IMG/VR virus record: IMGVR_UViG_3300034168_000797
Location: 1 to 34,717 of that record
DNA length: 34,717 nt
Strand: one strand, 5' to 3'
From: a virus
In this document: one piece after another, positions 1 to 6,866 of the stretch
Layout: each line of letters begins with the position of its first letter
How positions within the stretch are numbered: position 1 is the stretch's first letter
Notes under the pieces: model-generated
The model's input: the letters and a program-made list of their open reading frames with translations, nothing else
What the model was told of the DNA's origin: nothing
The model's database searches: none
Program-made: the position numbers and the translations under genes

Positions 1-989
1 GCATTAGTTGTTGCCAAAGCTAAATCTACTTTTAGCCTTTGCCCTTGTGCGCCTGTTATCCTTACAACTTGATAGTTAGCCTCTAACAAATTTACGTTTG
101 TAGCTGTTTTATTAACTACTCTGACAACCTGCTCTTGCCCGATTTGTAGCGTTACATTTCCACCCTTTAGGCCTAAGTCCAAAGTGCCGTCTGCATCATT
201 CCACGCAAGTTCGCCTTCAGTAACTGTATGCGCTGCGGCTGTGTCAAAGTCCAAATAATCTATATCAATTATTGAATTATCTGCGGAATTTCCTGAGCCC
301 AAAACTTGACCTAAAGTCGGAACAGCATTCGATTGCAATGTCCAAACAGCTGCGCCTGTTGTAGGATCAGCACAAATATAAACGCTTCCATCGTCTAATG
401 TCCAAATCGAGCCGATTTGATAACCTTCTGTATTGTCATTAGTTGGATGTGGAGGAACAACAAAGTTATACAAAGACTGTCTTATAAAAAGACCATTAAC
501 GTCCATCACATACAACCTACCAGCTTCCCACTTCAACTCATAGCCAACTCCGCAAATCTGAGCAATACCTTTAGCACCGCCTTGGCCTGCGTCAATTGTT
601 CCTTCTCTAAGCCTTGAAGCATTGGCAAATTGCAATCCTTGAGTTGCATCAAATATTATATCATTAGCTCCGGACGTGTTACCAGCAATTAAAACATTTG
701 CAAGATCACCACCGGCACCGCCACCGCTTACGTCAAAAAAAAAAGAGCTGGAAAGCAAAGCGACCAAATCAAAAGCATTGCCTGAAAATGCGACCGGAGA
801 AGCTGGCTCAACTTCAGTATTATCGATCTGACTTGCAAATAAAGAATGCCATTGGTTAAATCCAAATTTTATTATTACCTCGTCCGTTCCTTTTACGTCC
901 AAAGCGTTGACGTTCACAAAGACCTTTTGGATATTGCCAGCTGCATCCGTTAGAACGACGTTACCTGTTGATTGTTTTACTATGTTCAT
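1..989 (-). CDS. Tail-fibre-like structural protein, 3' end beyond the left edge
   Basis: An open frame starts at the ATG at 989 and runs off the left edge, giving 329 codons plus two bases. The N-terminal part (MNIVKQSTGN) is followed by a glycine-rich stretch (GGGAGGD), then a region with TEGELAWNDADGTLDL and LGLKGGNVTLQIGQEQVV. I recognise this last signature from tail-fibre or tail-tip proteins of many phages. A T10 run (plus-strand A at 734-743) sits inside the gene and the frame continues through it. The connector gene stops just upstream at 991. If the window ends are joined, the frame continues into the fragment at 34660-34717 and ends there. Relatives as I recall them have longer C-termini, so sequence may also be missing. 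The exact role (fibre, tip or receptor binding) is inferred. Confidence 0.75.
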   Translation of the reverse strand, partial: MNIVKQSTGNVVLTDAAGNIQKVFVNVNALDVKGTDEVIIKFGFNQWHSLFASQIDNTEVEPASPVAFSGNAFDLVALLSSSFFFDVSGGGAGGDLANVLIAGNTSGANDIIFDATQGLQFANASRLREGTIDAGQGGAKGIAQICGVGYELKWEAGRLYVMDVNGLFIRQSLYNFVVPPHPTNDNTEGYQIGSIWTLDDGSVYICADPTTGAAVWTLQSNAVPTLGQVLGSGNSADNSIIDIDYLDFDTAAAHTVTEGELAWNDADGTLDLGLKGGNVTLQIGQEQVVRVVNKTATNVNLLEANYQVVRITGAQGQRLKVDLALATTN

Positions 990-990
990 A

Positions 991-1626
991 TCAATAAAAT
1001 AAAATATTAGTTGAAGTATTTTTTTTAGTCTCGCATGTATGACAATGCTTGCCGGTCATATTAAAATAGCCGCATCCACAATCTGTATGACAATGCCCAC
1101 AATCGTCCTCACACGGGCAATTTTTAGCATCAAACAAAGGTAAAAGAGTCTTATTAGCACAAAGGAAATTTTCAATTAAAGGCTTTAAATTGTCAATCCG
1201 CTGCATCATATTGTCCTGCAGAAATCGCACTCCAGAGACCCCAGCATTTTGAGCAAACTCGCTATCGTTTTGATAAATACCTTTACTACTAACTTGAATA
1301 GTCAGATAAGGCAATACCTCATAATAAACAGCATAAGCAGTATACCTAAGCAAATATCCAGTCCAAAGCGTTTCATATATTGCAGGAGCCGGAGCAATAA
1401 ACTTATTTACAATTGCTCCTACAGATGGATTGTAATTGCTCTCTAAAGCGTTTTGCTGAGCAATCATGTCATCATACAAAGCAACTCCCAAAAGTGGCTG
1501 CAGAAACCGCTCCTCGCTGTCCTTAATGTGAGGACTTATTTGGTTAACATCAAAGCGAGCAGTAACTGGAGCAGGTCGATATATACCTGTGTTAACTACT
1601 TCGCCCGGCTTAATTAGTGTTTGCAT
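991..1626 (-). CDS. Putative head-tail connector with Cys-rich C-terminus
   Basis: This encodes 211 residues and overlaps the end of the portal gene by 17 bases. The N-terminal 150 residues (LIKPGEVVNTGIYRP, ISPHIKDSEERFLQPLLG, LYDDMI) resemble the mostly helical adaptor that follows the portal in Bacteroidetes phages. That would place it on the head side of the neck, closing the portal ring and providing a surface for the tail. The C-terminus is unusual. Residues 170-198 hold eight cysteines (170, 172, 176, 179, 183, 185, 195, 198) with four histidines (178, 180, 194, 196), which could coordinate two zinc ions. The connector role rests on gene position and the N-terminal pattern; metal binding is inference. 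Confidence 0.65.
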   Translation of the reverse strand: MQTLIKPGEVVNTGIYRPAPVTARFDVNQISPHIKDSEERFLQPLLGVALYDDMIAQQNALESNYNPSVGAIVNKFIAPAPAIYETLWTGYLLRYTAYAVYYEVLPYLTIQVSSKGIYQNDSEFAQNAGVSGVRFLQDNMMQRIDNLKPLIENFLCANKTLLPLFDAKNCPCEDDCGHCHTDCGCGYFNMTGKHCHTCETKKNTSTNILFY

Positions 1627-3022
1627 CTTCTTTATAAATTTCCTCTTGTTCTGTATGAATTTCCTCTTTTTCTATTTGTTGAAACCCTAACTCCGCTCTC
1701 ATCTCATCCACCGTTAAAATGTCTTTGATTGGAATATCCCCAGCAAAAGATACCGGCATTGGCTTAGCTATATCGACCGCAATATTTGACCAGTCAAAGC
1801 CGAGCCATTTCCCAGCGTCCTGAATAACCGGATTCAAAAACTTTGTAAGGTATAGCCGTTGCATCGGACGGATAACAGTATTGTAAACTATGTCGAACTC
1901 TGAGCGGATCTGCTGATTAGTTCCTAAACTGCCTGCTGTTCTAAGTCCTGTAAGCGAAACAGACCAACGATGAGATGCAATGATATTTGTCTGAGCCATA
2001 TTCTGCAGGTTCAAAAATTCGCCCTCATTGCTGCTATTTAAAACTTGAACGTCGCTTTTATAAGTCGGATCTCTAAGGGCCTGAATAAACATTTTGCTAT
2101 TGTTCCCGGTGCCGGTAAAGCATTCTTTCATTGCCCTAACAACCTGTTGAGCTTCCTCCTGGTTAGCTGATCCAAAAAGACTAATTATAGCGGAAGGAGT
2201 AAAGCCGTTCTCGAACTTGCTTTGATTGTATTTTGGTATTCTATACTCAAGTTCAGCCCATATTTTTGAACTAACCCAGTCAGGAATTCCCCAATAAACC
2301 AGCGTTGGTTCGTAATTTTTCAAATGTACTATTGACTTTTCAACACCTCCGATTTTTTCAAATACCGGAAAGATAGGTAAATCCGTTACATTTTGCGGAG
2401 TGATCTCCCAAGCCTCTTCGAATTCATCAGAGACCCCTATGTGAGTAGGATAAATACTGTCCTTTGCAGCCTTTCGAGGTCGGCACCAGTTAATAGGTAA
2501 GCATCGCAAATAATACTTTTTTGTCTGACCTACTTTGATCCGCTGCACTTCGATAAACGCATTGCCAAATGATGCAAAATCTTTACAAATTTTAGCAGTT
2601 AGTTCCTCGACATTTAAACCTTCTGGAGTTAACAAAGTAAGCCAATCATTTAGCGATTGGATCTGCTCTTCCGTTATTTCTGCCGCCTCTGCCTTTGCTG
2701 TCTTTAAACTTGCAAGCATTGACATTGTAGCTGCTGGTACCGTATAAAATCCGTCACCGCCAAAGTAATTTACTTTTTGCTGTATAATACCGGCTGTTGT
2801 CGGGCTATTGTTACAAATAGCCTGCAATCGGTCGAGCCTGCAAAGGTCATAAGTAGAAAATGGAACATATTCCCAAACAGTTCTATCTAAAACCTCTCGT
2901 GTTGGCTCCCGAAAAATATCGTCGACTTTAAAAGGATGTACTCCATTGTTAAGAGATCCCCATGCGTAAACGTCTGTTTTTGGCTTAATTTCTGCCTGTA
3001 TAATAGGTTTTCTTCTACTCAT
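1610..3022 (-). CDS. Portal protein
   Basis: This 470-residue protein matches the usual portal size. It should form the dodecameric ring at the capsid vertex through which DNA is packaged and ejected. Supporting features are the N-terminal region with a run of short helices (LDRLQAICNNSPTTAGIIQQ), the central stretch on lending residues to the channel (FASFGNAFIEVQR, LRCLPINWCRP), and the C-terminal segment TNQQIRSEFDIVYNTVIRP followed by LTKFLNPVIQDAG, all typical of the HK97/SPP1-like portal fold. Its start overlaps the end of the small gene at 3015 by 8 bases and its end overlaps the connector. It lies downstream of the capsid gene and far from the terminase, which is not the usual order. 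Confidence 0.85.
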   Translation of the reverse strand: MSRRKPIIQAEIKPKTDVYAWGSLNNGVHPFKVDDIFREPTREVLDRTVWEYVPFSTYDLCRLDRLQAICNNSPTTAGIIQQKVNYFGGDGFYTVPAATMSMLASLKTAKAEAAEITEEQIQSLNDWLTLLTPEGLNVEELTAKICKDFASFGNAFIEVQRIKVGQTKKYYLRCLPINWCRPRKAAKDSIYPTHIGVSDEFEEAWEITPQNVTDLPIFPVFEKIGGVEKSIVHLKNYEPTLVYWGIPDWVSSKIWAELEYRIPKYNQSKFENGFTPSAIISLFGSANQEEAQQVVRAMKECFTGTGNNSKMFIQALRDPTYKSDVQVLNSSNEGEFLNLQNMAQTNIIASHRWSVSLTGLRTAGSLGTNQQIRSEFDIVYNTVIRPMQRLYLTKFLNPVIQDAGKWLGFDWSNIAVDIAKPMPVSFAGDIPIKDILTVDEMRAELGFQQIEKEEIHTEQEEIYKEDANTN

Positions 3023-3215
3023 TATTATTGTCTATCGTTTCTGCTTTAAAGTTGTCTATAGCCTTGTTTTTTGGCTTTTTTCCTATCAGCTCAACTCCTT
3101 TAAAACCGATATGGTATAAGTGTTCGAGCTGGTCTTGAGTTGCCTTTGACAAATGTACAGTAAATTTCGTATTGTACACTGTGCAGTCGATGAATTTATC
3201 TTTTACTTTAAACAT
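3015..3215 (-). CDS. Small conserved phage protein between capsid and portal genes
   Basis: This encodes 66 residues, MFKVKDKFIDCTVYNTKFTV near the start, followed by a helical part (TQDQLEHLYHIGFKGVEL) and a charged tail. I do not recognise a characterised family, but short proteins with this N-terminus occur next to portal genes in Bacteroidetes phages. It overlaps the portal start by 8 bases, so translation is probably coupled. A terminator lies directly upstream and no TAnnTTTG element is visible between the terminator and this start. It is therefore probably expressed by read-through from the capsid transcript. Function unknown. Confidence 0.65.
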   Translation of the reverse strand: MFKVKDKFIDCTVYNTKFTVHLSKATQDQLEHLYHIGFKGVELIGKKPKNKAIDNFKAETIDNNNE

Positions 3216-3234
3216 AAAAACAGATTTTTAATTT

Positions 3235-3263
3235 AAAAAAGGGGAAGGATAAACACCCTCCCC
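3235..3263 (-). terminator. Rho-independent terminator after the capsid genes
   Basis: On the minus strand GGGGAGGG (3263-3256) pairs with CCTTCCCC (3248-3241), eight pairs with one G-T, around a seven-base loop, followed by six T. It ends the transcript 26 bases after the last capsid-module gene. As no promoter is visible after it, it probably only reduces transcription into the portal genes. Confidence 0.8.
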
Positions 3264-3293
3264 CTCCGTATGAATTCCCCAAAAATTCAAAAT

Positions 3294-3827
3294 CTATACC
3301 GGAATAACTACTGTCGACTCTAAAGGTATTGCTTGAACAGTACCTCTTGAAGTTAAAGTAATCGTCGATTGGTTTTGATCATTTATCGCTGTACCGGTAA
3401 CTGTTTCAAAATTTGTTAACTGTGCCGGATAAGCAATCCCCAAAGTTGTAAGATCATTTGGAGCTCCCCACAACCATCTTGTTCCGTTGTTTTCCTCGTG
3501 AATTACGATAAAGCCGCAGCAACAATCTTGCAGCTCCTTAATTGCTTCTCTCGTTGCCAAAGCATGACAAGGAAAGATAGCAACTAAAGTCTGAGTAATT
3601 ACTGTATTACAGTTAGCTCTTTCGCCTGTTTCTGTAAAGTTCGCGGTTTCCTGATAAGGTTCAAACTCATAGAATTTTGTAGCTCCTACCATTGTGATTG
3701 TATCAATTTCGCCTGCTGTGATGTTTAAAGAAGCAACATCTTCTTTCGAAGCGACCCAAAACTTTGCCAAACCACCAGCACATGCGTTAGCACAATCTAT
3801 TGTTAAACCTACTGTTAAACAGCTCAT
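3294..3827 (-). CDS. Structural protein, probably tail tube or head-associated
   Basis: This 177-residue, beta-rich protein directly follows the major capsid gene (24-base gap). The pattern of an N-terminal MSCLTVGLTIDCANACAGG, a middle FYEFEPYQETANFTETGE, then QTLVAIF, a short helix (TREAIKELQ), a strand ending in RWLWGAPN, and finally GTAINDQNQSTITLTSRG resembles tail-tube-like proteins encoded after the capsid in Bacteroidetes phages. Eight cysteines are present, with CCC at 112-114 region, which is many for a virion protein. A strong terminator follows, so it belongs to the highly expressed capsid transcript, as expected for a major virion component. Tube rather than decoration is a guess from the pattern. 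Confidence 0.55.
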   Translation of the reverse strand: MSCLTVGLTIDCANACAGGLAKFWVASKEDVASLNITAGEIDTITMVGATKFYEFEPYQETANFTETGERANCNTVITQTLVAIFPCHALATREAIKELQDCCCGFIVIHEENNGTRWLWGAPNDLTTLGIAYPAQLTNFETVTGTAINDQNQSTITLTSRGTVQAIPLESTVVIPV

Positions 3828-3851
3828 ATTTTATATTTTAAATTTGGTTAA

Positions 3852-4841
3852 TTAATATGCAACCGTGATAAGGTCAGAATGTTTGTAGTTGAAACCAAGA
3901 TAAAAACGAGATTTCACTTTCAATTTTTCTTCTTCCATATCATGCCAAGCCATAGCCTGATTAATCGGATTTGCAATGTCAGTACCTAAAACAAAGTTAG
4001 TACGCTCTGTGTATAGAACAAAGTTAGCATCCTGAACATTTAAGTAGCTGTCAGCATATTGCTGCCATTCGTACATTGGTTTAACCTCAATGCCATTAAA
4101 CGTCAAACGCTGAGCGCCATCTGTAAGCAAAGTTAAGTGAGCTGCTGAGCTTACACCATTATTTTGCAAATCTTGCAAGTACTGTCTGTAAACATTAGCA
4201 GAAACCAAGAATACTTTTTGAGCCTCCGGTACCGCAGAAAGTACATTAGTACTATTTTCCCAAACCGCTGACAGAAGATCAATACCATCGCCAGCGCCGA
4301 GCGGAGTACCGGAATTAGAATTGATGTAAGGAATCAAGTTGTTTGCAACCAATTGAGGAATATATACGGACCACATACCGTCTGTAATATTTACAGCTTC
4401 ATCAACGCTTGCTTTGTTTCCAAAGAAAGCAACCTTAAGCATCTGCTTGCGGAGTGCCTGCACCATTCTCGTCATAAGGATCTGCATAAAGATAGTTCCT
4501 TCCAAGTTGCTGCTCTGAGTGCCTGCCTTAAGTTTTTGCTTATAAACAGTACCGACAAACTCGTCATAACAAAGTTCGAGATTTACTTTGATCTCATCTA
4601 CTTCAATACATCTTTCAAACAATCCGAGTGATCCTTTTGGAGTCCATCCGCAACCGCCGCTTAGCTGCATAATGTCTTCCATTACACCTACATAACCGAT
4701 TTGCTGCTTATTGTTAACGAGTACCATTGTCTCGAAAATATCTTCGATTTCTGCGTCAAAAAACACTGGTTTAAAAAGCATTTCCTGCGCCTGAGTGCCT
4801 ACAAGTCCGATTCTGAACTGTCCAGCTTCAAAAGTTGCCAT
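3852..4841 (-). CDS. Major capsid protein
   Basis: This 329-residue protein has the size and pattern of an HK97-fold capsid subunit of Bacteroidetes phages. It has no long N-terminal scaffolding arm; the protease gene upstream carries a scaffold-like coiled coil instead. Features include a central helix (LMTRMVQALRKQMLKVAFFG), a long middle domain with VFLVSANVYRQYLQDLQ (spine-helix-like), FNGIEVKPMYEW, and the C-terminal strand VKSRFYLGFNYKHSDLITVAY typed ending that I know from this capsid family. It lies between a beta-rich protein and the tail-tube-like gene, all on one transcript from the promoter at 6666. The fold assignment is from pattern memory, not from a structure search. Confidence 0.85.
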   Translation of the reverse strand: MATFEAGQFRIGLVGTQAQEMLFKPVFFDAEIEDIFETMVLVNNKQQIGYVGVMEDIMQLSGGCGWTPKGSLGLFERCIEVDEIKVNLELCYDEFVGTVYKQKLKAGTQSSNLEGTIFMQILMTRMVQALRKQMLKVAFFGNKASVDEAVNITDGMWSVYIPQLVANNLIPYINSNSGTPLGAGDGIDLLSAVWENSTNVLSAVPEAQKVFLVSANVYRQYLQDLQNNGVSSAAHLTLLTDGAQRLTFNGIEVKPMYEWQQYADSYLNVQDANFVLYTERTNFVLGTDIANPINQAMAWHDMEEEKLKVKSRFYLGFNYKHSDLITVAY

Positions 4842-4876
4842 ATATATAATATTTTGATTTGTTTAAATAATATTTA

Positions 4877-5668
4877 TTACGCTAAAGTATAAGTAATTGT
4901 AATTACTTGTGTAGTGCCATCCGTGTAGGTAAACACTACAGTACCTGAATAGCTGCCTACGGCTCCAGAAGAATCAAGAGTCGTTGCAATCTTACGAATA
5001 TTAGTAGCGAATAAAGTTTCTGCTCCGAGCAAAGTAGTATCGATTGCAGCCGATAAAACGTCTCCAGTAACCGTTACAGTCGCAATTCTTAAAGCATTTA
5101 CGCCAACGTTTTGAACGTAAAAATCGAAGTCCTCAGAAGTTCCGCCATCAGGGAAAGCTCCTGCAGGTACAGTCGTAAGATTATAAGTTCCGCCAACTGT
5201 AGCCGATGCTCTAAGAACACCAATTCCTAAAGTAGATGTGTCGATTGCAAGAGTACCGCCATCATAAGCGAAAGAGAATCTCCTTACACAATTACAGCTT
5301 AGTATATCAAGATCGCCCGTAGCAATTTCGATAATTACAGACCAATCGCTTCCGGTTAAACTTGACACATTTATTGCAATACTTGCAACTGTACCGGTAT
5401 CCACGCCAGTAACAAAATTACCAGCACCGTCGGTAATTTGAACTTTAATATACTTTGTATCGTAACCGCTCGTCGGAGCATTAAACGTGAAAGTTGTTGT
5501 ACCTGTAGTGGTTGCAGCACTAAAATCAAGTTGAAGATCACAGGTTCCTCCGCAATTCTCAATTTTTAGGATCTCAGCATTTGCAGCGTTTGCAAGTGGA
5601 TTTGTGCGATTGAAAAAAAACTCTTCAGAGTTCCCATCGACAAAAAAGTTATCTTTAAGAAATGACAT
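4877..5668 (-). CDS. Beta-sandwich protein, probable capsid decoration protein
   Basis: This encodes 263 residues rich in Thr, Ser, Gly and Ala. Two beta-rich halves can be seen. Residues about 30-125 (CDLQLDFSAATTTGTTTFTF, then TGSDWSVIIEIATGD) are followed by about 135-263, where FDFYVQNVGVNALRIATVTV and YSGTVVFTYTDGTTQVITIT resemble Ig-like or choice-of-anchor-D domains. Its place between the prohead protease and the major capsid gene, only 6 bases after the protease, suggests a head protein such as a decoration protein or fibre on the capsid surface. Three cysteines near the N-terminal domain edge (GGTCD, SCNC) are noteworthy. No catalytic motif is visible; the role is inferred from position. 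Confidence 0.55.
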   Translation of the reverse strand: MSFLKDNFFVDGNSEEFFFNRTNPLANAANAEILKIENCGGTCDLQLDFSAATTTGTTTFTFNAPTSGYDTKYIKVQITDGAGNFVTGVDTGTVASIAINVSSLTGSDWSVIIEIATGDLDILSCNCVRRFSFAYDGGTLAIDTSTLGIGVLRASATVGGTYNLTTVPAGAFPDGGTSEDFDFYVQNVGVNALRIATVTVTGDVLSAAIDTTLLGAETLFATNIRKIATTLDSSGAVGSYSGTVVFTYTDGTTQVITITYTLA

Positions 5669-5674
5669 TTTATA

Positions 5675-6649
5675 TTAGTTTTTGATGAGTGAGTTAATAA
5701 ATTTTGATGCTTGTACGATCTGGTCTTGAGTGAAACCGATCTCAGCAGTTTTTTCAGCCTTAACGTCGCTTTTATAGCTAATTTTTGCTTGAATTTCAGC
5801 CTCTAAAGCTTCAAGTTTTAATTGTTTTTCCTCGAGTTGTTTGTCAAGAGCTTCGATTTTTGCCTCCATTTCAGCATTATCATCGGCCTTAACTTCCTCT
5901 TTCACTTGAACAGCTGGCTCTACGGCTTTGTCATCACTAACTGCAGCCGCTTCGACTTCGTCCTCAGTAATTTCAGCCTTAAAACCAAACATTGCAGCAA
6001 GTTGCTGAAGAAAAGTCTTCTTTTCTGATTGCATATTGTTTTTGATTTTGTTTGGAATGTTTTTAAATTTTGCCTCTGCTCTTATCATTGCATAGGTTTC
6101 TTCATATATAGTTTGCTCTTCTTTTTTCTCTTCAATTATGCTGTCAATAAAGCCCATTTCCATAGCTTCATCTGCAGTTAGCCAGGTCTCTGCTTCCATC
6201 ATTCTTTTGACTTCATCCAGAGTTTTATCTTTGCTTCCTCCAATCAACTTTCCTTTACTTTCCAACTGAGCTGTATAGATTTGAGCCATCTGGTCATCGA
6301 ACATTCTTAAAAGTTCAATAGTCTTTTCAAGTTCCATTGCATTACCCTCAACTCCGCCCCAACTGTTATGCATCATAAAAAAGGAGTTCTTTGTCATTTC
6401 CTTTTTCTTTCCTGCCATCAGTATGATAGTTGCAGCACTTGCAACAATTCCAATACCTCTCGTTACAGTCTTACCTGCATACAAAGCAATCATTTCAGAT
6501 ATTGCCATTCCTTCAATTATAGATCCTCCGGAGCTGGATATATTGATGAGCATGTCCTGACCGCCTGCATCGTTTAGTGCTTTTTTAACTGAGTCTTTTG
6601 TCTCGCTATCTTTCCCGCCTATTACTCCAAAAATATTTAATTCAAACAT
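5675..6649 (-). CDS. ClpP-type prohead protease with scaffold-like C-terminus
   Basis: The chosen ATG at 6649 gives 324 residues (MFELNIFGVIGGKD). An ATG at 6682 would add 11 residues but lies upstream of the predicted transcription start. Residues 1-185 form a ClpP/SppA-like serine peptidase. The segment SSSGGSIIEG is the substrate loop, Ser71 lies in GIVASAATI, His94 in MMHNSWGG, and the third residue aligns to Glu154 in AETWLTADEA where ClpP has Asp. Residues 200-324 are charged, with a coiled coil at about 255-295 (EEVKADDNAEMEAKIEALD), as expected for an internal scaffold cleaved during maturation. It should process the prohead encoded downstream. First gene of the capsid transcript. Confidence 0.85.
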   Translation of the reverse strand: MFELNIFGVIGGKDSETKDSVKKALNDAGGQDMLINISSSGGSIIEGMAISEMIALYAGKTVTRGIGIVASAATIILMAGKKKEMTKNSFFMMHNSWGGVEGNAMELEKTIELLRMFDDQMAQIYTAQLESKGKLIGGSKDKTLDEVKRMMEAETWLTADEAMEMGFIDSIIEEKKEEQTIYEETYAMIRAEAKFKNIPNKIKNNMQSEKKTFLQQLAAMFGFKAEITEDEVEAAAVSDDKAVEPAVQVKEEVKADDNAEMEAKIEALDKQLEEKQLKLEALEAEIQAKISYKSDVKAEKTAEIGFTQDQIVQASKFINSLIKN

Positions 6650-6665
6650 ATTTATAGATTTTAGA

Positions 6666-6673
6666 CAAATATA
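6666..6673 (-). promoter_or_regulatory. Bacteroidetes-type promoter for the capsid genes
   Basis: TATATTTG on the minus strand fits the -7 consensus TAnnTTTG. A T-run ending in TTTG lies 14 bases upstream, close to the -33 region though shorter than ideal. Transcription would start near 6659, about ten bases before the protease ATG at 6649, and directly after the terminator at 6753-6781. Confidence 0.6.
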
Positions 6674-6747
6674 AGCAAGCATTTACTCAAAAAAAAACGA
6701 TAAATAAAAAACCGATACCCGGGAAGGATAGCGATTGTATTAGGCAT

Positions 6748-6781
6748 AAAAAAGGATCACCAACAGTTAGTTAGTGATCCT
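6748..6781 (-). terminator. Terminator after the methyltransferase region
   Basis: AGGATCAC (6753-6760) and GTGATCCT (6774-6781) form an 8-bp perfect stem with a 13-base loop. Read on the minus strand it is followed by TTTTTT; on the plus strand it is followed by TAATTTATTTTTTT, so it can work in both directions. Confidence 0.8.
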
Positions 6782-6838
6782 AATTTATTTTTTTACGTTC
6801 GAGTCAATATAGTTTGGACGACAGCGAGCCCCGAACTG
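6748..6838 (-). ncRNA. Candidate small RNA of about 90 bases
   Basis: The 184 bases between the methyltransferase stop (6867) and the capsid promoter have no good reading frame. They hold a TAnnTTTG element at 6843-6850, about 90 bases of sequence that is GC-richer than its surroundings at its 5' end, then the terminator at 6753-6781. A transcript starting near 6837 would open with a hairpin closed by GTTCG (6836-6832) and CGAAC (6801-6797). It matches no RNA family that I recognise, and is not a tRNA. It may also be just the 3' untranslated part of the methyltransferase message. Confidence 0.35.
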
Positions 6839-6842
6839 ATTG

Positions 6843-6850
6843 CAAATATA
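6843..6850 (-). promoter_or_regulatory. Promoter-like TAnnTTTG element after the methyltransferase gene
   Basis: TATATTTG on the minus strand, 16 bases past the methyltransferase stop. Its predicted start would give only the candidate small RNA that ends at the terminator at 6753-6781. Confidence 0.45.
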
Positions 6851-6866
6851 AGGTAATATTTTTAAA

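Noticed and set aside
417-617. Plus-strand frames such as this one, and similar ones at 4353, 7114, 10937, 15170, 16875 and 31147, as genes
   Set aside because: They lie opposite well-supported minus-strand genes, have no promoter or family pattern, and read like shadows of the other strand.
734-743. T10 run in the tail-fibre-like gene as a second programmed frameshift or phase-variation site
   Set aside because: The reading frame continues correctly through the run and I see no long, conserved-looking second frame after it. Slippage remains possible but has no support.
5371-5562. Minus-strand frames inside other minus-strand genes (also 12053-12238, 13163-13393, 25683-25895)
   Set aside because: They are embedded in a second frame of well-supported genes (beta-sandwich protein, tape measure, amidase) and show no sensible protein pattern.
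6797-6836. tRNA or tRNA-like attachment site, because of GTTCGAGTC
   Set aside because: The T-loop-like piece has no T stem, no acceptor stem and no anticodon arm around it. No integrase is present either.
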